Notes under the pieces: generated by a model
What the model saw: only the letters and a program-made list of their open reading frames with translations
Told to the model about the DNA's origin: nothing
Databases searched by the model: none
Program-made: the position numbers and the translations under genes
Assembly (NCBI RefSeq): GCF_000710465.2
Contig: NZ_JAIZ01000425.1
Location: forward strand, 23,409-58,458
Direction: 5' to 3'
Length of the DNA stretch: 35,050 nucleotides
Origin: Kitasatospora sp. MBT63
Lineage (GTDB): Bacteria; Actinomycetota; Actinomycetes; Streptomycetales; Streptomycetaceae
Part shown: one piece after another, positions 16,401-31,167 of the stretch
Numbering within the stretch: the stretch's first letter is position 1
Layout of the letters: each line of letters opens with the position of its first letter

Positions 16401-18670
16401 CCTCGCCCCCGCAGGAGACACCCAAGCAGCCCGCCCAACAGGACGTGGTGGAAGCGGACGACGAGTCGGCCGAGCTGCAGGAAGCACCGCCCGAGCAGCC
16501 CCAGAACGCCTGGGAGGCCGCCCGGGAGCTGCTGGAGCACGCCCCGGAGAGCTTCACCAACCAGGGCAACTTCTTCACGGGCGGTACACCGTCGTTCGGG
16601 GGCAGCCTGGTCACCGGCGACCAGCACACCGTCTCCGGCGGCCAGGTCCACGGCGACGTGGTGACCGGGCACAAGACCACGATCTACCAGATCGGTTCGG
16701 CGTTCGGGACGCCGCTGCACGGGTCGGGGGTGGTACCCGACACCGAGTTGGCCTCGCTGGCGGAGGTCTTCCAGGACGGCCCGGCCTTTGCCGGCGCGCT
16801 CTCCGAGCTACGTGGCCTCCGCGTCCTGGTGCTGCGAGGCCTTCCGGACAGCGGCAGGCGGGCCGCCGCCCTGATGCTGCTGCACCGCCTGGGGGCCCGC
16901 CGCATCCGCGCGCTCGACCCTGACATCGCTCCGGCCTCGCTGCTCAAGGGTGCCGATCCGGCCGACGGCTATCTGCTGGAGGACTTCACCGCTCCGCGCA
17001 GCAGACCACTGACCGAGATGCACCTTTTCCACCTGCACGAGACCCTGACCGAGCGGCAGGCACATCTGGTGATCACCATGGCCGACGCCTCGCACCGCGG
17101 CCCCCGCCACTTCCGGTGGACCCCGCCCGACCCCGAATCCGTCCTGGCCGCACACCTGCGGGTCCGCCTCGGGGCCGAGGACTGCGATCGCATCCCCGGG
17201 TTGTTGGCACTGCCCGAGGTGCGTGACTTCCTGGAGAAGACCCGGCCGATCCGCGAGATCGCCGAGTTCGCCGTCCCGCTCGCCGCTCACACCGGCGACG
17301 AGCCGGACCGCGAGAGGCTGACGGCCTTCGGCCAGGCCGTGGTCAGCGAGCAGGTCGACCGCTGGTTCGGCGACCCGCAGCTGCCGCTCAGGGAGAAGGC
17401 GTTCCTGCTCTCCCTCGCTGTCTTCGATCGCACACCATACGCCCTCACCGCCGAACTCTCCGACCATCTCTTCCGCCGCTTGGAGAACATTGACGCCCCC
17501 GGTCGGAAGGAGGGCATCCCCCCGTTCGGCAACTCCGTCGAGGATCGGGTCGCGCTCGCCCGAGCCCTCCTGTACGAGGAGAACGAACAGACTCCATGGG
17601 GTCCGGTACCGCAGCGCATGGCCGGCTTCGGTGACCCCCGGACCCCGCACACCCTGCTGCGCGAAACCTGGATCAGCCACCCCTCCGCCCGGCCCGCCGT
17701 GCTCCTGTGGCTGAACGGCCTGGCCGTCGATCCCCGCCCGCTGGTCCGTACCCGGGTTGCCTCGGCCGCGGCCCTGCTGGCCTCGGTGGATCTCTCCTCC
17801 GCCATGGGCCGGCTGCTGGGGCCGTGGTCGGAGTCGAAGGATTTCCGCCTCTGCCTGCTCGCCGCGAACAGCCTCGTCCTCGCGTACTACGCAGGGACCG
17901 CGGCGGTACCCCGCATCCTGCGGGACTGGTGCCAGGACGACAACGGCCATCGCCGGTGGAGCGCCATCCGCGGGTACGCGCTACTCGGCCATCTGATGCC
18001 CGCAGAGGCTCTGGACGCCCTCGCGCTGGCGTCCTCTCGGCTGGACGAGGACGGCCTCACCGAGCTCGTCCGCGCCACCCTCGCCGGCGAGCGGGACCGC
18101 CCCACCGACCACCCCACGCAGTTCGAGGCGGTCGGCCTGGTGGAAGCAGCCGAACTGCTGCTGCTCTCCCCCGCAGGACCCACGGTCCTCACCGCCCTCG
18201 CCGACTGGACGACCGCGGCCCCCGAGCTCCGCAGTCTGGCGCTCGCCACCTTCCTGACCGCGGCGCAGCGCACCGAGGACGGCCAGGATGGCACCCCGGG
18301 CCGCCCCACCTTGCTGGACTGGTTCGCCCAGGCACCGCGTACCGGACCCGGAGCACCCGCACCGATCACCACCGTGCCCGGGCCCGGCGCCGAACCGCCG
18401 GTGCGGGACCTGCTGGCGACGCTCTGGCGAACGGCCCTCGGCGACCGGGTCTACGGCCCCGCCGCCCTCCAGGTGTTCCGAGCCTGGCTGACCAGCAGCC
18501 GTGCGGAGCCGGAAACCGAGTCCCTGCTCGCCGAGTTGCTGCCCGCCCTTGCCGTCACCGACCGGGATGTCCAGCGGCTGAGCCACCTGCTACGCACCGC
18601 CCGCGACGCGGCGGGGCCGCTGGCGGGCGCCCCGCTCGGGCGTCTGCTGAGCGACCTCGCACCGCACTGA
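16397..18670 (+). CDS. NLR-like degenerate P-loop protein with helical repeats
   Basis: This 757-residue protein starts at a GTG overlapping the cyclase stop. Residues 1-55 are acidic and Pro/Gln-rich. Residues 60-87 are the glycine-rich motif shared with the cyclase, continuing as VVTGHKTTIYQIG. From about residue 140 there is a strand-loop-helix, VLVLRGLPDSGRRAA, that looks like a Walker A in which the Lys-Ser/Thr pair is Arg154-Arg155, and a Walker B-like YLLEDF at 192-197. This suggests a STAND-type ATPase that has lost normal nucleotide binding. The remaining 450 residues are alpha-helical and Leu/Ala-rich, like HEAT or TPR sensor repeats. I propose that it senses a trigger and partners with the cyclase; its family was not recognised directly. 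Confidence 0.65.
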   Translation: MTSPPQETPKQPAQQDVVEADDESAELQEAPPEQPQNAWEAARELLEHAPESFTNQGNFFTGGTPSFGGSLVTGDQHTVSGGQVHGDVVTGHKTTIYQIGSAFGTPLHGSGVVPDTELASLAEVFQDGPAFAGALSELRGLRVLVLRGLPDSGRRAAALMLLHRLGARRIRALDPDIAPASLLKGADPADGYLLEDFTAPRSRPLTEMHLFHLHETLTERQAHLVITMADASHRGPRHFRWTPPDPESVLAAHLRVRLGAEDCDRIPGLLALPEVRDFLEKTRPIREIAEFAVPLAAHTGDEPDRERLTAFGQAVVSEQVDRWFGDPQLPLREKAFLLSLAVFDRTPYALTAELSDHLFRRLENIDAPGRKEGIPPFGNSVEDRVALARALLYEENEQTPWGPVPQRMAGFGDPRTPHTLLRETWISHPSARPAVLLWLNGLAVDPRPLVRTRVASAAALLASVDLSSAMGRLLGPWSESKDFRLCLLAANSLVLAYYAGTAAVPRILRDWCQDDNGHRRWSAIRGYALLGHLMPAEALDALALASSRLDEDGLTELVRATLAGERDRPTDHPTQFEAVGLVEAAELLLLSPAGPTVLTALADWTTAAPELRSLALATFLTAAQRTEDGQDGTPGRPTLLDWFAQAPRTGPGAPAPITTVPGPGAEPPVRDLLATLWRTALGDRVYGPAALQVFRAWLTSSRAEPETESLLAELLPALAVTDRDVQRLSHLLRTARDAAGPLAGAPLGRLLSDLAPH
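16574..16657 (+). repeat. Gly-rich motif, copy 2 (N-terminus of NLR-like protein)
   Basis: Codes for the 28-residue motif from FTGGTPSFGG to GGQVHGD, at residues 60-87 of the NLR-like protein. The only differences from copy 1 are Ile to Thr (twice) and Ser to Thr. Confidence 0.9.
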
Positions 18671-18698
18671 TGTCACACGACCACAGGAGTACCAGCCC

Positions 18699-19652
18699 AT
18701 GCCGGACACCTACGAATCCGCCGAATGGCCACCGCGGGCCGGCCTGACCGACCCGGTGCTCACGGTCCGCCGACTCGGCCGACTCGGGGCCCTGACCGGC
18801 CGGGTGGCAGCTCGGGCCGACTGCGCATTGGTCCTCAGCACCGCCAAGGGCGGGTACGAGGTATTCCTCCCGCCCCGGCGCCCGGGCCGCGGTGAACTCG
18901 CCGGCCGCGGCTACCAGGCGGCCTTCGAGGTGGACCTGCGGATCCATCACCTTCAGCTCACCGCCTACCTGCCCGGGCTCGACGACATTGGTGGCTTCGA
19001 GACAGAGGTCGACGTGGACTGGCGGGTCTCGGCCGCCGACCGTGTCGTTCGGAGCGGAATCCGGGATGTGCCGGCCCTCCTCATCCCGAGGATCCAGCAG
19101 CGAATGCGTGCGGTCGCACGCAGCTTCCCGACCGACCTCAGCGGACCCGTCGAAGCCGCCGTCCAACAGACCCTGGAGGCACCGACGGCCGAGGCCGAGG
19201 GCCTGCACGTGACCTGCACGGTACGGCTCACGCTGGACCCCGCCGCGCAAGCGCACAAGGATCGAATGCGCTCCTACGGGTTCGACACCGAGGCACACCC
19301 CCTTGCCCGCCGGAAGGCCCAGGAGGACAGCGATGTCCTGGCGCAGAAGGCCGACTTCTACCGATATCACCTCGACCACGGCGGAGTGGCTGCCTGGGCC
19401 CTCCAGCTCGCCGCCCACCCGGATGATCTGCCGACCGCCCTGGACCATCTCCGGACCGAACAGCAGGACCTGGTCCGCAACCAGATCGAGCTGGTCGAGA
19501 AGCTGCTCGACCGCAGCCACTTCGAGGAGTTCCAGCTGGAGGACTCCACCCGGGCCACCTTGGAGGCAATCACCTCCATCCTCCGCCGCAGTGCCGGTGG
19601 GCCGCCCGCCCCGCCACTGAGCTCCCACCACCATCTTCCGCCGCAGCGCTGA
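18699..19652 (+). CDS. SPFH/band 7-like protein
   Basis: This 317-residue protein has no signal peptide or clear membrane segment. The central part resembles an SPFH (stomatin/prohibitin) core: strand-rich FEVDLRIHHLQLTAYLP and EVDVDWRVSAADRVVRSG, then the helix VPALLIPRIQQRMRAVARSF, then LHVTCTVRLTLDPAAQ. The C-terminal third is helical and charged (about residues 195-305) and could form a coiled coil. The assignment rests on this pattern and should be tested by a profile search. SPFH proteins scaffold membrane microdomains and often pair with proteases, and an M48 protease lies two genes on. It has AGGAG before the ATG and gaps of 28 and 21 bases to its neighbours. Confidence 0.5.
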   Translation: MPDTYESAEWPPRAGLTDPVLTVRRLGRLGALTGRVAARADCALVLSTAKGGYEVFLPPRRPGRGELAGRGYQAAFEVDLRIHHLQLTAYLPGLDDIGGFETEVDVDWRVSAADRVVRSGIRDVPALLIPRIQQRMRAVARSFPTDLSGPVEAAVQQTLEAPTAEAEGLHVTCTVRLTLDPAAQAHKDRMRSYGFDTEAHPLARRKAQEDSDVLAQKADFYRYHLDHGGVAAWALQLAAHPDDLPTALDHLRTEQQDLVRNQIELVEKLLDRSHFEEFQLEDSTRATLEAITSILRRSAGGPPAPPLSSHHHLPPQR

Positions 19653-19673
19653 CCGTCCAGCAGGAGCCGCCAC

Positions 19674-20246
19674 GTGTCGACCTTCCCCATCCCTGCCTCC
19701 GGCGGACCGGTGCCGAGCGCAGTGCCTGCCCCCGCCGCCGCACCATCCACTCCCACCGCGCCGCTGGCCGCCGGCCAGGCACTGCTCGCTGACCTCCGTG
19801 GCGAGATCGCCCGGGCGGACAGCAAGGCCGCGGTCCTGGTCGCGGCCCTGGGAATGATCGTGAGTGCTGCCAGCGGACTGGCGGCAGGCCGGGACTGGAC
19901 CCTCCGCTCGGTGACAGGGGGTGTCCTGGTGCTGGCGGTCGCTGCCGCGTGCTGCCTCTCCGTCTCCCTGCTCGCACTCCTGATGGCGGTCCTGCCGCGA
20001 TACCCCCGCAGTGTCTGGGAGCCCGGCCGCCCACTCGGCTACTTCGGCGACATTCGGCGGGCGGCGGACTTGGGGGCACTCCCCGCCGCCGTCGCCGACG
20101 CCGATCGCCACCGCGCCGAAGGGGTCGTCATCGCCCTGACCGACACCAGCCTGATCGTCGCCCGGAAGCACATGTGGGTGCGGATAGGGGTCCTGTCCTT
20201 CGGCGCCGGTCTGTTGCTGATGCCCCTGATCGCGCTGGCCGCCTGA
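19674..20246 (+). CDS. Pycsar-type transmembrane effector (PycTM)
   Basis: The GTG at 19674 follows CAGGAG. After a Pro/Ala-rich leader of about 30 residues, the 190-residue protein shows the PycTM layout: a helix with the ADSKA signature (48-52, in LRGEIARADSKAAVLVAAL), two adjoining transmembrane segments (about 53-71 and 82-106), a cytoplasmic part with YFGDI, and a third transmembrane segment at the C-terminus (about 168-190). In Pycsar defence, such proteins respond to a cyclic pyrimidine nucleotide by disrupting the membrane. The cyclase homologue three genes upstream is the natural partner. The separate cyclic-nucleotide-binding domain seen in some Pycsar effectors is absent; the Crp-family protein is the only recognised one in the cluster. 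Confidence 0.8.
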   Translation: MSTFPIPASGGPVPSAVPAPAAAPSTPTAPLAAGQALLADLRGEIARADSKAAVLVAALGMIVSAASGLAAGRDWTLRSVTGGVLVLAVAAACCLSVSLLALLMAVLPRYPRSVWEPGRPLGYFGDIRRAADLGALPAAVADADRHRAEGVVIALTDTSLIVARKHMWVRIGVLSFGAGLLLMPLIALAA

Positions 20247-20299
20247 GTAACGGCCCGCCCCGTAGCTGGTTCCACTCCCGTCCCCGTCCAGGAGTCCAC

Positions 20300-21490
20300 A
20301 TGCCTGAGCCCACAGTGCCCGGCTATCCGACAGCACCGCACCACCACGCGGGACCACCTCAGTACCCGAACGAGGCTCCGCCCCCTCCCGCCTACCCCAC
20401 TGCCAGAACCGCTGAGGCAACACCCGGACCTCCACGGACGCAGGTCCCACCGGGCCCGGGCCGGCCGGTCCGTCCCCCAACCATCCACGTTCCCGCCGAC
20501 CCCGGTGATGACCTGGGATTCCACACCGGTCGGATTCACCTGGCCGCCCGGCAGCGCGGCGCCGACGCCACAGCCATCGGCATGCTGCTCCTTCTGCTGC
20601 CGAACTTCCTCGGCAGCCTGATCGTGGTCAGCATGCTCTCCCTGCTGCTGCCGCAGGTCTTCGGCTACCTCGCTATCGGGCTCTGGGTCGCATCCGGGGT
20701 TCTCGCCTTCCACCGGCCGACCGAACGACTGATGGCCCGGCACCTCTTCCATCTCCGCCTGCCGATCGGCGCCGAGCTCGCCAGGCTGGAACCCGTCTGG
20801 CGGGAAGTGACCGTCCGGGCGGGCGTCGACGGCCGGAAGTACGAGCTGTGGATCGAGGACAGCAAGGATCTCAACGCGCTCGCCGCAGCCGGCCACATCG
20901 TGGGGGTGACCCGTTTCTCCCTGGAGCGGTTGCCACCTGCCCAACTGGCCGCCGTGCTCGCCCACGAGTTGGGACACCATCGGAGCGGTCATGCCTGGTC
21001 GTCACTGCTGGGACTCTGGTACTCGCTGCCGGGTCGGCTGGCGTGGTGGGCGTTCCGGCTGGCCTCTGCGCTCCTCTTCCAGCTGGCGGCTTCACTCTCC
21101 GCCCTGGGTGCCGTGGCGGTGGCCCTGGTGTTCGGTGCAGTCGCCTTCACGGTGGTGACCACCTACCCGCCGCTGCTCCTGATCCTGGTCACGCCCTACC
21201 TCTTGGCGGCGGTCGGGCGCCGGGCCGAGCTCCGGGCCGACCTGGAGGCCGCGCGGCTGGGGTTCGCCCGCCCGCTCCTGGCCGTGGTGCACGCATTCCA
21301 GGCCTCCGAGGAAGCCGCTGCGCAGTCGCAGCAGCGGCGCACCGGCCGTGCCCCCTCCCGGCCCGGCCCGGCAGCGCGCCTGCTCGCCTCGCATCCGGAC
21401 AACTTCACCCGGATCCGACACTTGGAGAACTATCTGGCGGCCAACGGGTGCCCGGGGAACGCCGCAGGGCGGCCACCCCGAGTGGGGTGA
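20300..21490 (+). CDS. M48-family membrane metalloprotease
   Basis: The ATG at 20300 follows CAGGAGT and gives 396 residues. An N-terminal tail of about 75 residues is rich in Pro, His and Thr. Two or three transmembrane segments span about 90-140. The zinc site is HELGHH (His222, Glu223, His226) with the third ligand Glu310 in ELRADLEAARLG, the arrangement of HtpX/Ste24-like M48 peptidases, with further hydrophobic segments between the two motifs. Such enzymes cleave membrane or misfolded proteins at the cytoplasmic face. It is the last gene of the cluster, 53 bases after the PycTM effector, and its stop lies inside a strong hairpin shared with the convergent rpoC. Confidence 0.88.
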   Translation: MPEPTVPGYPTAPHHHAGPPQYPNEAPPPPAYPTARTAEATPGPPRTQVPPGPGRPVRPPTIHVPADPGDDLGFHTGRIHLAARQRGADATAIGMLLLLLPNFLGSLIVVSMLSLLLPQVFGYLAIGLWVASGVLAFHRPTERLMARHLFHLRLPIGAELARLEPVWREVTVRAGVDGRKYELWIEDSKDLNALAAAGHIVGVTRFSLERLPPAQLAAVLAHELGHHRSGHAWSSLLGLWYSLPGRLAWWAFRLASALLFQLAASLSALGAVAVALVFGAVAFTVVTTYPPLLLILVTPYLLAAVGRRAELRADLEAARLGFARPLLAVVHAFQASEEAAAQSQQRRTGRAPSRPGPAARLLASHPDNFTRIRHLENYLAANGCPGNAAGRPPRVG

Positions 21491-21499
21491 CCGCCCTGC
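21464..21499. terminator. bidirectional terminator between the M48 gene and rpoC
   Basis: Arms of 16 bases (starting GCAGGGCGG and ending CCGCCCTGC) pair with one mismatch around the 4-base loop GAGT. The hairpin includes the M48 stop codon and lies 18 bases beyond the rpoC stop. It has no T-tract, as is common in streptomycetes. Confidence 0.75.
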
Positions 21500-21516
21500 G
21501 ATCAGGAACCGCGACC

Positions 21517-25410
<3,894 letters not shown>

Positions 25411-25472
25411 TGGTCGTCAAGCCCTCTTTCGTAATTCGAGAGTTTGTCTGTGGTCTGAGGGGGGCCTGGGGG

Positions 25473-25504
25473 CGGGCCGGCTGCCGTGTGGGGCAGCCGG
25501 CCCG
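25473..25504 (-). terminator. strong hairpin between rpoB and rpoC
   Basis: A perfect 13-bp GC-rich stem (25473-25485 with 25492-25504) with a 6-base loop begins eight bases after the rpoB stop. No T-tract follows. It could be an RNA processing or stability element, or a partial terminator setting the rpoB to rpoC ratio. Confidence 0.5.
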
Positions 25505-25511
25505 GCCTCCG

Positions 25512-28988
<3,477 letters not shown>

Positions 28989-29195
28989 GAGGGGGGTCCT
29001 TCCGAGGGCTCGGAGCTCACTACGCGCATACCGGCCGGACCTTAGACGAGCCAGGATCCACCTCCGGCCGCCGGTCCCGCCGGGGGTGAATCCCCAGGTC
29101 AGAGCCGCTGTACGGAGGCGGTGCCAGGCCCCTTCAGGGCAACGCCGACTCCGGGCGACGAGTCACGGAGCAGCTAACAGGCAGCGCAAAGGGAC

Positions 29196-29224
29196 AGTGT
29201 AGCCAAAAGGCACACTGCTGACAA
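29196..29224 (-). promoter_or_regulatory. rpoB promoter
   Basis: On the minus strand TTGTCA and TACACT are separated by exactly 17 bases, a near-consensus vegetative promoter. Transcription would start near 29189, giving a leader of about 200 bases before the rpoB TTG. This lets rpoBC be transcribed independently of rplJL. Confidence 0.7.
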
Positions 29225-29229
29225 GCCCT

Positions 29230-29246
29230 GATTCGGAGACCGAATC
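29230..29246. promoter_or_regulatory. palindrome abutting the rpoB -35 box
   Basis: GATTCGG and CCGAATC are perfect 7-base arms around AGA, ending five bases upstream of the -35 hexamer. The position suits an activator or UP-type control site; no known regulator motif was recognised. Confidence 0.45.
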
Positions 29247-29689
29247 GGACGCTCCCTCCGGTCGCGACCCGAGCGCCGACCGCCCCTGTCAAGAGGCACC
29301 GCCGCAGGGGTTGCCCTGCCCTCGTACAACCGGACGACCCGGGACTCCCGGGCCGTCGCACCTCACATGTAGTCAGTTCCCAGCCGGGCCCTTGTATAAC
29401 CATCCGGGCTCTCCGGCCGACGGTGAACCGCCTGCCACGCAGCGGCGCGCGCCTCGAGAATCGCGCGCCGGGTGCCGTTCGTCAAGGCCCCCACCACAGT
29501 GCGGACCTCGCACGGACCATCGCTTCCGGGCCCCCGCGCGTTACACATCGCCCGAGGCCGGGGCGGGTGGCCACGACAGCGATCACCATACCGGCCCGCA
29601 CCGACAGCGACCGAGTGCGCGCTGGGCCGCACCGGCGGAGCCGTTCGGGGGACCCGGTACGACGGGTACGGACCCCGGTACGGGAAAAG

Positions 29690-29725
29690 GCCGGGCCGAC
29701 CACCCACAGGGGTGATCGGCCCGGC
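29690..29725 (-). terminator. rplL downstream terminator or attenuator
   Basis: A 16-bp stem with one mismatch (outer arm GCCGGGCCGA) and a 4-base loop is followed on the minus strand by CCTTTTCCC. It looks like an intrinsic terminator that would lower transcription from rplJL into rpoBC. Confidence 0.7.
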
Positions 29726-29731
29726 CTCCGC

Positions 29732-29748
29732 GCCCCCTCAGAGGGGGC
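29732..29748 (-). terminator. short hairpin just after the rplL stop
   Basis: GCCCCCT pairs with AGGGGGC around a 3-base loop, starting six bases after the rplL stop codon. It has no T-tract and may protect the rplL 3' end or act together with the next hairpin. Confidence 0.45.
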
Positions 29749-29754
29749 AGGAAG

Positions 29755-30138
29755 TCACTTGACGGTGACCTTGGCGCCGGCGCCCTCGAGAGCGGCCTTG
29801 GCCTTCTCGGCAGCGTCCTTGGCAACCTTCTCCAGGACGGTGGCGGGGGTGCCGTCAACGAGGTCCTTGGCCTCCTTCAGGCCGAGGGAGGTCAGGGCGC
29901 GCACCTCCTTGATGACCTGGATCTTCTTGTCACCGGCGGACTCGAGGATGACGTCGAACTCGTCCTGCTCCTCGGCAGCCTCGACCGGGGCGACCGGACC
30001 GGCAACGCCGGCGACGGCGACCGGGGCGGCGGCGGTGACGTCGAACTTCTCCTCGAACGCCTTCACGAACTCGGAGAGCTCGATGAGGGTCATCTCCTCG
30101 AACTGCGCGAGCAGGTCGTCCTGGGACAGCTTCGCCAT
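29755..30138 (-). CDS. rplL: 50S ribosomal protein L7/L12
   Basis: This 127-residue stalk protein recruits GTPase factors to the ribosome. The N-terminal dimerisation region ([20 protein letters not shown]), the Ala/Pro/Val/Gly-rich hinge (about residues 35-58) and the C-terminal domain with [20 protein letters not shown] are all present. GGAAGGA precedes the ATG. It is 90 bases downstream of rplJ, whose product it binds. Confidence 0.99.
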   Translation of the reverse strand: MAKLSQDDLLAQFEEMTLIELSEFVKAFEEKFDVTAAAPVAVAGVAGPVAPVEAAEEQDEFDVILESAGDKKIQVIKEVRALTSLGLKEAKDLVDGTPATVLEKVAKDAAEKAKAALEGAGAKVTVK

Positions 30139-30228
30139 GATGGCGTCCTTCCACTAAATCGGCAGGTGGTGCCGGATGTACGGGTTGGCGGGCGTACGGG
30201 CCCGCAGCGAGGGCTGATGCCCGCCGAA

Positions 30229-30792
30229 TTACTCGGCGGCAGCGTCCTCGGCGGCGGGAGCCGGCGTACCGGCACCGCCCTGCTCGACCTTGTCGCGAAG
30301 CGCGTCCACGGTGCGGACGAGCTTCGACGGCAGGGCCTGGAAGACCGCGGCAGCCTGCGAGGGCTTGGCCTTCATGGCACCCGCCAGCTTGGCGAGCAGA
30401 ACCTCGCGGGACTCGAGGTCCGCGAGCTTCTTGATCTCATCGGCGGTCAGCGCCTTACCGTCAAGGACACCGCCCTTGATGATGAGAGCGGGGTTCTCCT
30501 TGGCGAAGTCACGCAGAGCCTTCGCCGACTCCACCGGGTCACCGGTGACGAAGGCGACAGCCGTCGGACCGGCGAACAGGTCGTCCAGCGCAGAGATCCC
30601 GGCCTCGTTCGCCGCGATCTTGGTCAGCGTGTTCTTCACCACGGCGTACTGGGCGTTGTCCCCCAGCGAGCGACGCAGATTCTTCATCTGCTTCACCGTC
30701 AGACCGCGGTACTCGGTCAGCACGGCCGCGTTCGAGGCACGGAACCTGTCCGTGATCTCGGCAACGTCGGTAGCCTTGTCGGGCCTTGCCAT
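30229..30792 (-). CDS. rplJ: 50S ribosomal protein L10
   Basis: This 187-residue protein forms the base of the ribosomal stalk and, with L7/L12, represses its own mRNA in many bacteria. The ATG at 30792 follows GGAAGGAGG; the upstream open frame is not coding. Residues 1-130 are the conserved rRNA-binding domain ([20 protein letters not shown]), and the C-terminal helix that carries L12 dimers follows. The acidic Ala/Glu-rich tail is normal for actinobacteria. Confidence 0.99.
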   Translation of the reverse strand: MARPDKATDVAEITDRFRASNAAVLTEYRGLTVKQMKNLRRSLGDNAQYAVVKNTLTKIAANEAGISALDDLFAGPTAVAFVTGDPVESAKALRDFAKENPALIIKGGVLDGKALTADEIKKLADLESREVLLAKLAGAMKAKPSQAAAVFQALPSKLVRTVDALRDKVEQGGAGTPAPAAEDAAAE

Positions 30793-30945
30793 AGGCTTAC
30801 GCCTCCTTCCGTGATGTCGAAGTCGGGCCGACCTTGGGAGTCGACCATCGATCACCTCGGACGCACCGGCCGGAAGGAAGAGGCCCTGCGGAATGCTCCG
30901 CAAAAACAAATCGAGCCCCAGTGCGCAGTCGCACGGGGCCCATGA
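30793..30945 (-). promoter_or_regulatory. candidate L10 leader of rplJ
   Basis: The transcript upstream of rplJ holds a 10-bp hairpin with one bulge (30915-30939, GCCCC/GGGGC outer pairs) followed by TCGATTTGTTTTTG, which resembles an intrinsic attenuator. A 6-bp hairpin (30887-30902, TGCGGA/TCCGCA) follows. L10 leaders are known autoregulatory elements in this position; I assign it by place and structure, not by consensus. Confidence 0.5.
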
Positions 30946-31095
30946 CGACCTCAACAGCCGCACGGCGAACCGAACGGACCGGAAGTCAAAGCTCCAAACA
31001 CTCCTGCGCGGGCCGTCTGCGCTGAACGCAGATCCTTCGGTCACCCGGCACCTGTGAAGGCGCACGGCGACAACCAGCGGTCTTTGGCGATCCCC

Positions 31096-31125
31096 ACGGT
31101 ACTCGACGCCTGCCGAACGGGGCAA
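31096..31125 (-). promoter_or_regulatory. possible rplJ promoter
   Basis: On the minus strand TTGCCC and TACCGT are 18 bases apart, about 300 bases before the rplJ ATG. It lies between the lipoprotein stop at 31168 and the leader hairpins, a sensible place for the rplJL promoter. Confidence 0.4.
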
Positions 31126-31167
31126 ATCCGTCCCGCGGGCCTACGACTCGCAGGACCCGGGGCCCAC

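Larger units (their letters stand above)
28989..29754 (-). other. rplL-rpoB intergenic region
   Basis: This 766-base gap carries no convincing gene. Reading in the direction of transcription it holds two hairpins just after rplL, the second followed by a T-run, then about 440 bases with nothing recognised, then a palindrome, the rpoB promoter and a roughly 200-base untranslated leader. Short open frames here lack ribosome sites and family resemblance. Confidence 0.7.

Noticed and set aside
16278..16657. A CRISPR or mobile-element repeat
   Set aside because: There are only two copies, both in frame inside genes, with mostly silent differences; this is a protein motif.
18670..18747. Short frame beginning at the ATG overlapping the NLR-like stop
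   Set aside because: It runs into the SPFH-like gene in another frame and has no sequence character of its own.
30229..31125. Extended rplJ frame of 298 residues
   Set aside because: The upstream part covers the leader hairpins, and L10 homology starts at the ATG at 30792 with a strong ribosome site.
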